Origin: Coprinellus micaceus
Lineage: Eukaryota; Basidiomycota; Agaricomycetes; Agaricales; Psathyrellaceae
Assembly (NCBI GenBank): GCA_951394405.1
Contig: OX596345.1
Coordinates: forward strand, 1,860,001-1,924,000
Reading direction: 5' to 3'
Length of the DNA: 64,000 nucleotides
The translations under genes and the position numbers were made by a program. Each line of letters opens with the position of its first letter. Positions within the stretch are counted from its first letter, which is position 1. This document shows positions 1 through 13,596 of this stretch, piece after piece. The notes under the pieces are model-generated. The model was given only the letters and a program-made list of their open reading frames with translations. It did not search any database and was not told where the DNA came from.

Positions 1-308
1 AACTGGGGCCCAACAAAGGCAAACATACATGCTAATATATAAGACTGACCCGAAGAAATCTCCTCCCATTGTCTCTTGCTTTCTTCCCCCATCCATCCCC
101 ACTGTTTCTCCTCGTCGCCAGCTACGTCCTCCCTGGAGACTTCCAAGCTCTCAACCTGGCGTGACTGATCACGGCCAGTGACCGTGACGGGGTCACATCT
201 GCGATCACATGATCCGACGCGCCTGGTTCAACCGTGAACGGTGGCGACGACTTCGTGATTTCATCCTCAACAACCGACCACCAGCAACGCCACCTTCCTC
301 GCCCCGCC

Positions 309-3300
309 ATGGCCGCCTCCCACAAGGTCAAGATCGCAGCGCGTCTCCGCCCAAGACTCGAAGGAGAGATTATCGACGACCAAATCCAAATTCACCACAA
401 TGGCGACACCTCCTCGGGTTCAACGAGTTCGACAGGAGGAGGGAGTTATGTCAGTGTAACGAACCCCAGGGATCAGACTCAAGTCTTCAAGTTCCCGTAC
501 GTTTACAACCTCTTGCTCGAAGGCGTGTGCTGATCGTAGGGCAGGTTCTCGAATTGCTACGACGAAAACTCGACACAAGACGAAATCTTCCACAACGATG
601 TCGAACCACTTATCGACGTGGTCTATAGCGGGGTCGTAAGTGACTCTATCCTACCTCTAGCGAATGGGCTGACCGTATACCGTTAGACCGTCACTGTTTT
701 CGCCTATGGAGTGACGTCCTCTGGCAAGACCCATACGATGCAAGGCATCAAGGACCAGCCAGGTGTTATCCCCCGGGTGATACAAGTAAACCATTCCACT
801 ATCGTTGTCGGAGTGCCCCATCTAACAAAGAGCTTAGGCTATGTTCGACAAGAAGGGGTCACTTACGGAACACGAAGTCTCGCTCAACGTCTCCTACATG
901 GAAATCTATAAGGACGAAGTCTACGACCTTTTCGTCGCCCGAGAAGGCGTGCGTGTTGTATTCTTTTCGGGCGCCATAGAATCTAACGCGACCCCTATGT
1001 TTAGGCGCCTAAACTTCCTGTTCGTGAGAACGAAGTGGGAATGGTGTTCGTTGCCAACCTCTCCAGAGTCGCCATCTCCTCTTCGAGAGAATTCGACAAC
1101 ATTTATTCGTGCGTTGCACGCTCTCCGCCTTATCCCATTCACTGATACGCTTTCCAGGCAAGCGACGAAGAATCGCTCAGTCGGCGCGACCAACCTCAAC
1201 AGACACTCTTCCCGGTCACACGCGGTCCTCACTGTCGAGGCTACAATGATCGACCACTCGAATAACACCACACTCACCGGGAAAATCAATCTTGTCGACC
1301 TGGCGGGCTCCGAGAATAACAAGGTGCCCAAACCCTCGCCTCGCTTTGTGCCGTTTTGCTCACAGTTATTAGCAAACGGGCAACGACTCGACCCGTATGG
1401 CGGAATCGGCCGCCATTAACAAATCTCTCAGTGTTCTGGGTCAAGTCGTGCATGCCCTCAACCAAGGGGCCGTAAGTGACATTCTAGACCATGCCTTATC
1501 TTACTCTCAAACACGTTCTCGCAGTCGCGTATCCCTTACCGCAACTCCAAACTCACGCGCATTTTACAAGACGCGCTAGGCGGAAACGCCGTTGGTCTTC
1601 TTATCTGCAATCTAGCTCCAGGCGTCAAGTTCCGTCAAGATACACTAAACACCCTCAAGTAAGTAGCAGCTACCGTAGCCTTGGTGCTCTAGAAGCTGAC
1701 GACACACTGCTTCTTTGCTACAGCTTTGCGGTCCGAACCAAGAACGTGGAGAACAAGCCAGTGATCAATGAACGCGGTAAGTCGAGCTCATTGACCCAGT
1801 GCCCCCAGTTCGTCCTGGACAATCTCCAGCCAGGGTAGGGTGCCTTAATCCCGTCTGTTGTGCGTCCCTTGATCGGGGACCACTTCCTTCACTACGCTCC
1901 GACTCTCGCAATTATGGCCTAAACTTGATACTTACATACAACTTCCTGGGTGTGTTCTGTAGACAACCGACCTCAACCCAAACAGCACTTCTCGGCCCCG
2001 AATGTGCTTCCCCCGGCGGGAAAGGCCGCCACGGGTGTTCTCCCTGCCGCCTCCATAACCGGGAACGTCAAAACCACACATGCACCTCGACCCGACTCCA
2101 GACGGAGGTCCGGAAGGCAGTCGTTGGTCCCCGTTGCTCGGGCACCCAGGGTGTCGATTGGTGGCGCAGGGGCTGGCCTCTACCAACCATTTGCTTTCCC
2201 CGGAGGTGCAAGCGGTGGTGGAAGAAGGTTGACCACGATCGGGGAGGCCCACCGGCCCAGGGCCTCAGGGTCTGGGTTTGGATTGACGGCTGAGGATATT
2301 GACGAGAGGATATCGAGGGCTGTCGAGGCTGAGGTCGAGAGGAGGATGGCCGAGAAGGAGAAGGAGTGGGAAGAAGAGCAGAAGCGAAAGCAGGCTGCTG
2401 CCGAGGCGGAGCGGAGCATGTCGAAGTCCCCAGATACGAGCCTGCCGGCGGGCGTTTTGACACCTATCCTGAAGAAGCATAGAGATTTGGATGACGAACT
2501 CAAGATGAGGCTCCAGGAGCTAGAAAAAAAGTTGTGAGTGCCAGTTCATTGTACGGATTGCAACAACTTGTCATTGACAAGGACTTTCTAGCGAGCAAGG
2601 GAATAAGGAAACACAGCTTGCGGACCTACTTTCTCCTGTTTCCAAGAAGAAGACCGGACGTGCGTATGTCGCACTCGCTCGTGCACACTCCGAGAAGTAT
2701 GCCCCCTGCTTTCACCGTCGCACACAGCTCTAACTCGATGACATTCATTTAGGGGCGATCTGAACGTCGCACTCGAGTTGTACCGCAAAGCCGAGAGCTA
2801 TGTACCCGATAACACGAAGCTCAAAGAAAGGTGGATACTTTTCGTCATTCACGTCTTCCTCCTCGAGACATCCCATCGTGCTCGCGCCCAACGACAAATG
2901 TCTGACGTTCGTGTTTTCCTCTCCCTCTCCTCCCTCTTGGATTATACGGTGGTGGTAACATAACCGTTTTCTCCTCTGGGTTGGTCCGGGAATTTTTTCT
3001 ATACAGGATCATCGAAATCGAGTGGGCAGTAAAGAACGGGAAAGAGTACGTTCCCACGCCAAAGGCCCCTAGGCAGCACAAGTCGAAGACGAAGCACAAG
3101 AAGTCGAAGAGCAAGAGTTCGACGGCGACTACGGGTGCCTCGAATGTGGCCTTCCCTTCGACTCACGAAACTGACGACTTCACCGTTAACGAAGACGATG
3201 TCGCTGAGAGGGAGAACGCCGCGCCTGGAGATGCGAGTATGGACGTTACAGACTTGATCAACACGTCCAAGGTGTTGTTCCCTGGGTCCTTGAGGGCGAA

Positions 3301-3559
3301 GAGCCTAATTAGATCGGACTCTCCAGAGTTCGGAGTTGAACTCACGAACAAGGATCCACTGAGCTCGAGCACGGGGAAGAGGCCATTCGAGGACGACGAT
3401 GCCTTGGGAGGGGGTGGTCCCGGCAGCCTTGCGAAGGCGCCTGAGACCCAGAAGGGCCTCGCACTGAAGAGGCAGAAGATGGGTGTGTTGGAGGAGGATG
3501 CCGAGTGGGAGCCGCCGTCTGCACCGAACCCCAAGACGCATATGAGGGAGGTCGCTTGA
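309..3559 (+). CDS. Kinesin family motor protein
   Basis: ATP-driven microtubule motor with an N-terminal motor domain. The start is the ATG at 309 in the context CGCCATGG. Motor motifs appear across several exons: P-loop [10 protein letters not shown] near 705-734, switch [10 protein letters not shown] near 1198-1224, switch [10 protein letters not shown] at 1291-1314, then [18 protein letters not shown] from about 1376. Introns include 497-544 (PF/SNCYDEN junction) and one near 628-686. After the motor come a low-complexity linker, an acidic/basic coiled coil near 2290-2535, a short TPR-like helical pair ([20 protein letters not shown]) near 2665-2790, and a Lys/Ser-rich basic stretch near 3060-3120. 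The kinesin identity is certain. The subfamily (possibly the chromokinesin/kinesin-10 type) is inference. Exon edges in the tail are approximate. Confidence 0.88.
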
Positions 3560-6500
3560 AGGGTCTAGTGTGGTTGCGATGTGGTACATAATTTATTCTG
3601 GATGTTGGGAGGGAGACGGCTGGTTGTACTCGCAACCCCCAACATCCCAATACCTCGGATTTTGTCGACTATCTCCAGCTCTCGCCAAGTTCTCTCCTCG
3701 TATCTGATGAGTGTTGTTTTGATCACGTTTTCTATATGTTTTGAAGGAACTCTAATGTGTACACTCTCTTGTTTTAGTAGCTATCTATGATCATGGCCTC
3801 CAATGTATATATTGATCTACCCTCTACCCCCAGACCTCACCGGAAAGGCTCCTGCGCAGCGAAACGAAGATCCGCCCCATTCTGGTCCCACCGCTCCCGT
3901 CACCCCGGAATGTAAGTTACCCTCCTCAGATGTATGTAACACGCTTTTGCAACGCGAGTCGGATAAGTCTGTGCCCCGGCGTTGCAGGAGGTAGGAGGTG
4001 GAGACCAGAGCAGCATCCAGGCTGGCGCTGATCTTCACGGAAGCCATGTACCCTTCCATTTTTTCGCATTGTCTCCAAGACGTGGTGATACCTGACCTAC
4101 CCTCCCGCTACCTAGCCCCAGTTCGACCCTCGATTAATAACTCCTCCGCTCGTTAAGGATTTTGTAGGACACGGGAGTCCACAACTCACCAAAAGCGGCA
4201 TGTCACAGCAACGGTATGCCGCACCGTTCACGTAAGGTATGGGTGCTGGTGAGCTCACCCAATGTACGAAATCCCTATTCTTCTACCGAGCGCTTGGAGT
4301 ATGGCTCTAGGCTTTGGTCGATCGGTGGGTATCGACGAAGCTGGGGTATTTTCCCAAGGGCTTACCCGGAATAGCTTGGTGTAACGGCAGCGGAAAGGTC
4401 ACCGCGGGTATTGCGCCATCATTGAAGAAGCGCCGGGTGGGAGCTGGGAGGGGGAAGAGAGGAATCTTTGGTAGCGCCTCTGACGTAAAACGCTAGAGGA
4501 GGTGCTCATGCAACGGCCTACGTACCAGGGCCTTTCATTTTCTCAATGAAAGTACTCAGGAACCTGGGAGATTTATCCGGGAGAACGGGAGAAGAAACCG
4601 ACGGCGAAATGTAGACTTCCTCAATGCAAGTGTTCGCAGCACCCTGGTACGTTATCCTACGTCCTCTTGTCCCGCTCTTTGACATTTCCTGTTCTAACTT
4701 TACGTCCATTTCGCCTGCTTTCACTTACCCAGGCTATATTTGCTTTGTATTTGCGGCGTCCTGTTGCAATAGAGGTGAAACAGTGGCTTTCTATTGCGTA
4801 CTAAGCGCCGCTGTTCTTGATGAACGGCGATTAATTTGGACAGGGCTCCGTTCGGCATCCAGCCCGAGGTGAATACCGGTACCGCTCCCCGACCTCCCTC
4901 CATGCCCTTTCTAAACGCCCCTTACTCTTTACACGAGACTTGGTCGGCGAATTAGCATGTACACTGGGACCCCCAAAGACACGAGGCCACTTAACAACGC
5001 TTTCGAGAAGCAATCGAGTCTGACAGCAGCAACCAAGAAGCAGCGATTTGCGCAACGTGATGACGCCCATGGTGATGGCAAACTGTATTCAAAGTATATC
5101 TCGCTCACGAGGGCGAGGACAGAGGAGGAGCCAGCCACCCCGTAACGGGATTTTGTGGCGTTCCGTGAGAGAAGTAAACGGGCCGAATGAGATCTGTATT
5201 CATGAGAAACCCGATGACAGACATCGCAACCCTCCAAAGGTCGAGACGGCGGGCAACTTGAAATCGAATTGAATCCCATTGAATCGTGTTGGATGCCGCC
5301 TTCATTCGCGTGGGTCGGAAAATAACCCGTGTACGTCAAGTTATGGAAAGCATATACATTATCTGACCCAATACCCTCCACATACCAGTGTATCGAGTGT
5401 AGACCCAATCTCCCGCAAATGCCACCTCCCCAATGACGTTAGCTCTGCCGTGTCCGATATGGACAGCCTGTGGGGCACTCCCGCTTCGTGCCCTTCCACA
5501 CCGCAGTTCACGCATCACCATCGGCGAATCTGTGGCCTAAACTTGCCCCCTCTTTCCCAGTGCGATAGCGTGAGTGGCTTTCAAGGAAAATACCTCCAAT
5601 TTGGAAGGGGGTAAATTCCAATAAATCGTAGAACATTCGCTGGGACGCCCTCCGACTGTTCCACTCCGCCGATTACGCTACCGGAACCTGGGAGTAGAGA
5701 CCACAGGAAATGGTCGGGGTCCAGTCGTCGCCAAGGCTCCCGCTAAGCGACCCAAATAAGGAGATTCGGCAAGGCGGAACATCCCACGTGGACGAGGCAT
5801 GGCGATCGGTCTGGCAACGTGGCTCTCTGTTCCGTTACCGCTCGAGACCCACAATGGTGACGCAGGTGACACGGGCGCTCGTTACGCGCGACACCCTTTA
5901 CCAGCCTTTACCCCTATACCCGTTGCTCCCACTGCCCGGTATGTCCGCGCCTGGGCTTCACTCTCTTCCCAAGAAAGGGCATGCCGATCGCCACGCATTC
6001 CGGGAGGCCTTCCCTATTCATTTCACTGGTTATTTCCCCCTCCATCTCAGCCAAGGGAAATCCTTCCCGCCGCAGTCCGCATGCGAACTCATTTTTCAGA
6101 ACTCTCTCCCGGGTCCACGCAGCCTCGTTTCTCCCCTGGAGGGCCGCCTAAGAACAGTCTGGAGGTTCCCCGAGGTTTACGTAGACTCTGGATTGCACGT
6201 TATTTACCGTGTGCGATTTGCTTCCTCGCCACTTCAAGCAAAGTTTCGCGGCAGCCAGATAGTCGTTGTCAAAGGCCCCGAGCCCAGATTCGACCCATCA
6301 GTCCGCTTCTGAAGAGGGAAGTTGCGCATGGGCTCGTCATTTTCTCCCAAGCCTCGATTCAAGATTGTCTGCGAAGCTATCCGCGTTTGGGGAATTGTGG
6401 GACTGAATCCGACTGAATCCACTGACGATATCGAGATCGGACTGTTTCCAAGTCACCGAGATTTGCTCCCCAACTGCATTGGCCCTCTCTCTCCCCGTAC

Positions 6501-6736
6501 GTCCATGCCTAGGTGCGTTGCTATTGTATCGGTTCATTGGCCCTAACCGCCCGGTTTGGCCTGTTCCTTGACAATCACCCGTAGCTACTCACCATGCGAC
6601 AGAAGCAACCGTAGATTTTCTCATTCCTTTTTCAACCATAGCCGTTCTACGGAGCTACTTCTCCTCTTGGACAGGCCTGATTACCTCGAACAGTTAAAGG
6701 CCGCTTGATCTGGTGTTTTTCCGACATCACATAGAA
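3560..6736. other. Intergenic, no supported gene
   Basis: About 3.2 kb between the kinesin and the next gene. The first 250 bases are T-rich 3' UTR-like sequence. Two overlapping ORFs of about 200 codons (5710-6312 and 5799-6416) are open in different frames of the same strand. Neither resembles a known family or shows convincing splice structure. I see no RNA gene or transposon protein. Confidence 0.5.
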
Positions 6737-7716
6737 ATGGTTTTCCTCGTCCCCTCTCAATTCGACACTTTCGTTCCGCCCCCTGCAGGCCCTGGCCAAC
6801 GCGCTCCTGAAGAGTCCCCGACGCGTCCATGGAACGGCGATCTCGTTGTAGCGGGTCTCCGCCCATCCGATAGGACATTGAGCGAGAGAATACACGTCTC
6901 CGCGATCGAGACCGACGGCGAAAAGTGAGTACTCACCGCTTCTTCTACTTGCGCTTTGACTGAGCGAACCCCCGGCGCAGCAGATTAGACTCATGGCCGA
7001 ATGAATTCGCGCTCAATATCTTGTACACCAGCTCCGAACGCGACATTCGACGCGAGATGTCCCATTGGGTCTCCCAGACTGGCCAGCCTTCCGTCAACTT
7101 CATGCCCGCGCCCTTACGCGGCTCCAACCAGCGCGACATGAACATCGCCCTTTTCCGACTTCTCTCCAAGGTGCTCATGGATAATCGCACGGTCAGTCCC
7201 TACTCTAAGCTCTCTGCGTTCGCATGCCTCTTACACCTTCGCTCTCTCGGGTTGCAGGTCGCGATTGCCCAGTGGAGGACGGGGGAATTGGCCTATCAAG
7301 GCTCAGGCATCGTCATCTATCCCGCGCCCAACTCTAGCGCGTACTTGATAGGAGCTGTTTTCCATTCGACAGATTTCCCCGATTTCATTCGAAGCGCCCT
7401 GACCCCGACTGTCACCATCCCCGCTGCCCCTGGAGTCCCCATTTCGGGGTCATACCAGCCTCACGTGGGGCATTCCTCGCCATACTCTGCACACGCTCCC
7501 CAATCACACTACCGCAACCAGCAGCAATCGAGCTCTCCTCACCACTCTGGTCCCAGCAGCCCCATAGAACACCCCGGAGGCAACTATCGTTACATCGTCC
7601 CCATGCCTTCGCGTACCCCAGGCCAATACCCTAATCAACCGTCCAGCTCGGGTGCCAATTCAGGAGGTCATTATGGAGCCGGATACCCGTCCGGCAACCC
7701 CCCACCGCTCCCCTGA
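6737..7716 (+). CDS. Unknown protein, possible Med25/SPOC-like beta-barrel
   Basis: Three exons from the ATG at 6737, with introns at about 6925-6980 and about 7191-7257. The first ~200 residues hold WNGDLVVAGL, then DSWPNEFALNIL, an alternating hydrophobic core, and SSAYLIGAVFHSTDFPDFI. This order (W-x-G-x-L, 'WP' before a strand, a G-V-F strand near the end) resembles the SPOC/PTOV (ACID) barrel of Mediator subunit 25. The match is from memory of the fold pattern and is weak. The last ~110 residues are Pro/Ser/Gly/Tyr/Gln-rich and probably disordered, as in transcription regulators. No signal peptide or membrane segment is visible. It may be a transcription cofactor; otherwise unknown. Confidence 0.6.
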
Positions 7717-9902
7717 AGGACCCTTCCTAGCTCCGAGCCTTTTTTGTCAGCCTCCTGTTCGACTCATGGCTCAGCGATCGATCAACCCACCTCTGCCTTT
7801 CTCCTCTGAAACACAACATATATTTCCTCGGTCCCCTTGCCAATATTCACCCAATTTGCGGTCCATTGTCCAGATCTAATTCTTGGACACCCAGCTCTTT
7901 CGATTCGATGATCGATGAACGCTCCATTCATTTCTGTATCCTGACCTTTGTTTTAGCCTCACATTGCACTCTAGTATTGTAGCAACCTCCCTTCCCTATA
8001 TTTCGTTTCTTACGTCACTCATTTATCATTCATTCATTCTCCTCACTAGATAATGTGTTCACTTCATCCCATTTGACACTTGCCTTGAACCCGCTGTAGC
8101 CATTATGTTCGAACCCATGTATCAATAAGCGTTTCATTACACACCTATTTAATCAATGTTGTTAACTTTGCTATCCCGAGTTCTGGATAAATCATCACCA
8201 TCTTATCCAGTCTTTCTGTTTCCAGGCCTTGAGGTTGATATGAAGTTCAACCAGCCCCTGAGGGAAGCAAGAAGGAGGCCTGGAGCGCCGAAGAACCATC
8301 GTAGCACCTCCCGTTGGCGCGTGCGAAACGACATTCTATCAGGCCACCTTTAAATATGATAAGTTCCCCCGTACCCTTCGATTCGGCTTCGTCCATTTCT
8401 TTGCTGAATGTCTTTGAATGTTCGCGGAACGCGGAGGTGGCGCGAGCGGAAGGAAGCAGCGGCTCGTCGGCGGCCTCCATTCTGGGGGAATCGAAGCCAG
8501 CCTAGAGTCCGGGGGGTATGCACACAGATTTCAAGCTGTGGAGGCCGACAGTGAAAAGATGCGCGGAGAACGGGTGGGCGCTCTTTCGAGATTCGGAACC
8601 GCCTCCCAGACGTCCCGATACCGTCGAATTCCTCAATCTGTGAGACGAACCACTGCCCGAAGCTACGGGCTCCTCGCTGAAATCACCTTCTTCCTCACAC
8701 GCGGAATCCGAGTATTTGGGCAATCTTTGCTATGTTTGCTTTGCATGAGGGGGGCTTATCGCGGTCATTGGAAGGGAAAGAGGTGAGCGCGGTCATACTC
8801 GATACGTCCTCCGAGAGCTGTAGGCCCTGACCTACCCAGTGATAAGGGGCTGCTGATACGTTGCCTCTAAAAACCCGAATGTCACAAGTCCGACGTCATG
8901 GCGCACTACCCACCGCCGGCTCCCTACAAGTAAAAATGTCTGGGAGAAAGAAGCACTTAGGCTGTTTGGCGTTTATTGAGGCCATGTCAGATGGGGAGAG
9001 GCAGGCACATAGTCAGATGGCTCGTGTATGTAACGTGCTTATCAGAAAATCCCAAAGAAATTAAAGAAGTAAGGGCAAGAAGCACAGAAGGAGTGCTGAG
9101 GGAAAGAGACTTGCGGATGGTTTAGGCTGGAGTAGCCTATGTAAGGGAAGGTTTAGCTGAGGTAGCCAAGCCAGGCCTGTAACATCAGGGCTTTCCAACC
9201 AACCAAACCCGGGGACGATGGAGCTAAATGGTGCTTTTGTGAAGAACGTAGATAAACTCACCGAGCCTTCGCCTGATAGGTAGAATCGCTCCTAGTTCAT
9301 GCTTTTCGGAAGGGGGTTTGGCCTTTGTGGCCAATGGACATGAGCTTGGTGCGACCCTGCAAATGGGACCGAGCTCACCGTCTTGCAGTCCATGGGCATG
9401 TGGAATCATGCGGGCCTCTACGTATACCATTGGGTAATTTATCTCTCGTTAGTTCCGCACTCTCTCATGGTCATTTGGTGTGGCTCTTCATGCTTCACCG
9501 ACCACGTCATGGAGTGAGGGAGTATGCTAACTGCTATCGTGAGATGTATGACCGGCGCCAATTTCGGCGCTTGTTCCCGGCCCATCAATGAGAGATCAAT
9601 CACAGACGCGACCTCCATTGGGATGGGAGGGGTTGAGAGACGCTCAAGGAGTGGGGCACGGAAACACGATGCAGTTGGACCACTAACAGGAGGCATTTGC
9701 CAATATGTACAAGAGGAACTTAAAAGCAGAAAGTAAATACCGAAGGGATGAAAAGGGTAACATGAAGAAGATATATCGATCACTGGCCTTCATCATAGAC
9801 ATCATAGTATATTAGTTAGGCATAAGATAGTCCGGATGAAACGGGGAGGAAGGAGGAGCATACAGATATGCCCCAATAGATTAGAATGTAATTCCCCGTT
9901 GT
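7717..9902. other. Intergenic between convergent genes
   Basis: The proximal 400 bases (to about 8150) are T/C-rich and look like 3' UTR and polyadenylation sequence of the upstream gene. The rest, to the 3' end of the coiled-coil gene at 9903, has only short ORFs without family resemblance. I see no RNA gene or repeat. Confidence 0.5.
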
Positions 9903-12706
9903 TCAGCGTTCAGCGATGAGGTCGCCGATGGGTGCAGTGGGCCCAGATCGCGTGCTCATCAGGCTCGTGGTAGACTTCAAAGATGCAACCTGGAAGTTTC
10001 TGTCAATAAATAAGTATAACGAAGGACTTGGGGCACTTACCTTGCTAGCCAAAGTATCGATGGTCGCCGTTTGACTTTGGCGGTATCGTTCAACCCATGC
10101 GTCGAGCTCCTCGATGTTCAGGGTGTTTCGACTTGACTCCTCCTTGACCGCGTTGAGTTCATCCTCCAATGACCGCACCCTCTGTTCTCCATGAATTTTC
10201 TCCTCCTCTACCACAGCAAGTTGGCTTCGTTCCGCGTCCAGTAGCGTCGTGATACGCAACGTCTCCGCATTCGTCTCGGCGAGCGTCGCCCTCTCCTGAT
10301 CCAGCTGCACCTCTAACGCTGCCCGCATCGAATGTAACGTCCCAATCTGGGCTTGATCTGCCGCTACCTTCTTCTCAAGGTCTGAAATCTTCCGGTTCAA
10401 CTCTTGTTGCGCGCCCTCTGCTCCCTTCTCTGACATGAGTCGTGCTTCTTCCGCGACGACTGCCTGCCTCCCAGCGTCAGCGAGTTTCGCCGACAAATCC
10501 TGAGTCATCAACTCCTTGGTCGCCAACTCCCTGTTTGAGTGCTCCACGAGGCCTTGCAACTCGGATTGCGCCTGCTTCGCGGACCCCACTTCCCTCTGAA
10601 GGTCATCGATCTGGTGCCCAAGCTGCACCTTGACCGCCTCCAAACCCGAGAGTTTCTCCGATGCCTGCCTTAACCTTTCGTCCTTCTCATCGGCCGAGGC
10701 CTGCACCTCCAACAGTTTCCGTTCAACGGAAGCGAGCTTATCGGTCGTACTTGAAAGCGACTTCTCTAAGCTCTCCCTAATGCCCTTCTCACGCAACGAC
10801 TCCCGCTCGAGCCCCTCGACCTGCTCAGATCGCTCGTCAAGACGGAGGTGAATCTGCTTGTTAACTTCCTTTTCTGCGTCGTTATCGGCTTGTAAGTCCA
10901 CCACAGAGTTCTCCAGGTCTTGAATTCGTTCAAGGCGCGATTCGAGCTGTTCCCGAGAGGTGGCGAGGGCAGACTCCACCGTAATAATGGCTACGCTCTT
11001 GCCCTCGGATTCGCTGGTCAATTCGTCAATCTTGTTCATTGCTGCAGCAAGCCCCGCACGGCAAGCACCCAGCTCTCCCTCCGCCTCAACCAGCCTTTCC
11101 TTCAGCACGGTGATTTCGTTTACCCGTGCCTGCAACTTCGACTCTCCGTGTTCACGGTTGGCTGTTTCCTCCTGTAGACGGCCCTGCCATGCCTCGATCT
11201 CTTCCTGAAGGGCCGATATGTGTGTTTCATGGCCATCCATGGCAACTCGTAGATCGGAAAGATCCAGTTCCTTTCCTTCCAGAAGCCGCTCCAGGTCCCC
11301 CACGCGAGCAAGGAGCGCCGAACTTCCGTCACCCCTGGCGAGGCTCGAACTCGGCAGGCCGACATTGGCGTTGTCGACCTGGTTCGATCCCTCCTCGATG
11401 TCCGTGTCCTCGTGGCCTAACGGGGTTCGGGACGCACCCGGGGAGGTCCCAGGAACAGGGCGCTCTGCACCCTCCTCCTCGTCCATGCCCAGCATTACTC
11501 CCGTGTCGCCTTCGTCGCCCACGTCGCTCGGTGCGGGCGTGGGCTGCTTGCTAATATTGGGAATGTAAGTCCCAGACTGGGTACGGGTGATCCCCTTAGA
11601 AACCTGCAGTCGTGCAGTCGCCGTCGAGACGATCCCCGGTCTCGAGGGCGTAGGTAGAGGGGTCTGGGTCTGTGACGCAGCATCCCTGGACAAAACAAGT
11701 AAGTTGAAAGTGTAATAGCCATTGAGCAGAAGCGTGTTAGACTCACCAGGATGGGTTTACAGGTGTGTCATGACGACTAGAATGGGATTGAGCTGATCGT
11801 TGGAAAGCGTCCAGCTGGTTACGCAATTCCTGGATTTCCTTCTCTTTGCCAAGAAGCTGGGCTTTAAGGGATGCGTTCTCGTCATCGTCCTCGGAGATGT
11901 CTGTCAAGGGAGACATATCACGGAAGGTGACCTGGGCTGGCGTCGTCGCCGAAGACTTGCGTGGGCTGCGTACTGGTGTCTGTTGATAGTCAGCATTCCA
12001 GCCGCCGAGTTGGTTTCGTGTAAAAACGTACCATATGGATGGACCCTACAATCTCGCTCGCACCATTCCGAGTTCGCTTCGCGGAGATGGATGAGCCTAA
12101 ACCTATGTCCTGACCGCCAATGGAGGAACGTCGACGCTTTCGCCCACGGCTTATGCTGGTCGATACGTGTCGCCAAAGATGCTCTTCATCTGGGAGGGCT
12201 TTCTTCGCTGTAGTGATTCTAGAAAACAACGGCCTGGGTGAGTGATCCGGCCAGGCGTGGTGTATAATACTCTACTTACATCTGCTTGCCAGATTGAGTG
12301 AACGCGACTTCCTGTGCGTCCGGATGATCTATAACGCCTTCTTCAGCCTGGATGGAGGTTAGCGACACTTGCTTGGGTGTGGAAGCGACTCACTAGTTTC
12401 TGAACGGCCTTGGTGACCCATGACGACCAGTTGGGTCCCAGCTTGTCACGCTTTGCGTCCGCGTTCTTGCGTACTATAGGCCGAGGGTTAGTTAGTTCCC
12501 CACGAACGACAAACTTGCCCGCGTACTTTGAGCTCGGAGAGTAGCCATATGTATGCTATGCTTCCTATGTTCCTTCTGAATCTGGGTCATCGCACCCAGA
12601 ACGCCTGCAACGCGTCCCGTTAATTAACCTGGAATTGCATCCGGGGCCTTTGCTCACGTTCTGTGTAAGAGATTTTCTGAACTTTGGATGACTTCTGGCG
12701 GCCCAT
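9903..12706 (-). CDS. Long coiled-coil protein with small basic N-terminal domain
   Basis: The ATG lies at 12706 (MGRQKSSKVQK). The first coding parts are small exons separated by introns of about 47-55 nt. They encode a ~100-residue domain containing WSSWVTKAVQKL and EVAFTQSGK, which looks like a small winged-helix-type fold, followed by a Lys/Arg-rich stretch (RGRKRRRSS, a likely nuclear signal). After TPVRSPRKSS and an acidic segment, the main exon (about 11690 to 10050) encodes some 500 residues of nearly continuous heptad coiled coil rich in Glu, Leu, Lys and Gln. The last intron is about 9990-10040, and the protein ends GDLIAER. It probably works in a nuclear or microtubule-linked structure. 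I do not recognise the family. It is divergent from sos7, so the two share an upstream region. Confidence 0.72.
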
Positions 12707-13596
12707 GGCTGACAGTGAGGTTGGGGGGAGGGTTGGGAGAAGGTGGTGGAGTCGAGTCAAAAGAGGGTTGTGGCAATTAAGAGCCTGCGGGGTTGAACAA
12801 AGAGTCACCCACCGTGATGTCACACGCCGCGGTGGGGCTCGGAGCCGACGAAATTACCACTTTGGGTATACCCGCCTGACTCTGAACGTCGGCATACCGC
12901 CGGGCCCGCCCGCCGTCCGCAAGCCCTGCCCGATCGGGATCCATGGTTCGGATGCAGTCCCATCGCCCAGGATCTATTGGTGCTGTTGGGCGTTGTCCCT
13001 GCAAAAACGAACCACTGGGCGAGTCAGAGCCATAGACTCACCTGTCGAGTTGAGTAAACTTTCGGTTGCCCCGTCGCCTGGCAGGGAGAACCGTCGCAGT
13101 TAGCAGTTAGGTATGAGCGCTTAAGGACCGCTACAGCTTCTTAAGAGTGGGATATCTAGACTAGATGCCTCCTTGAGTCCTCACTTTGAAAAAAGCCTCC
13201 AGTAACTCGTGTTCGCAGAAGTCACCATGGCTCTGACAGTCAGAGAATTTATGCCTCAGAACGTAGTTTGATTCATCCAGGCTCTCTGAGATGCTCAAAA
13301 CAGCCATCGAGACACTTCAAAAGGTCAGCCACTCCCCATAATAAGTGATGGACTTGGTGCAACTCACGAAGCAATAAAACCCACAACTTAGTGAAGGTGG
13401 TGGTTCCAGTCAGAGGTGAGCGACTCGTTGAGCGACTTGGCAGCGGGTTCGAGCGTGGGAACTCTATCTGTCACATACGCGGCACGTCACATCATGTGAG
13501 CACTGTCACACCTCACGTCCAAGGGTGACGACGATGTCATCGTTTGTCGCTCTTGGCCACCATTAATCCCTGCCATCGACTTCTGCTCGTTACGAC
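12707..13596. promoter_or_regulatory. Shared upstream region of divergent genes
   Basis: An 890-bp region between the coiled-coil gene (-) and sos7 (+). It must hold both promoters. It contains several CACATCATGTGA/TCACGT-like palindromic stretches near 13480-13520 but no clear TATA box. No coding exon is supported here. Confidence 0.4.

Noticed and set aside
8090..8130. GGTTCGAAC-like T-loop on the minus strand (possible tRNA)
   Set aside because: No matching acceptor stem, D-arm or anticodon arm at the right distances.
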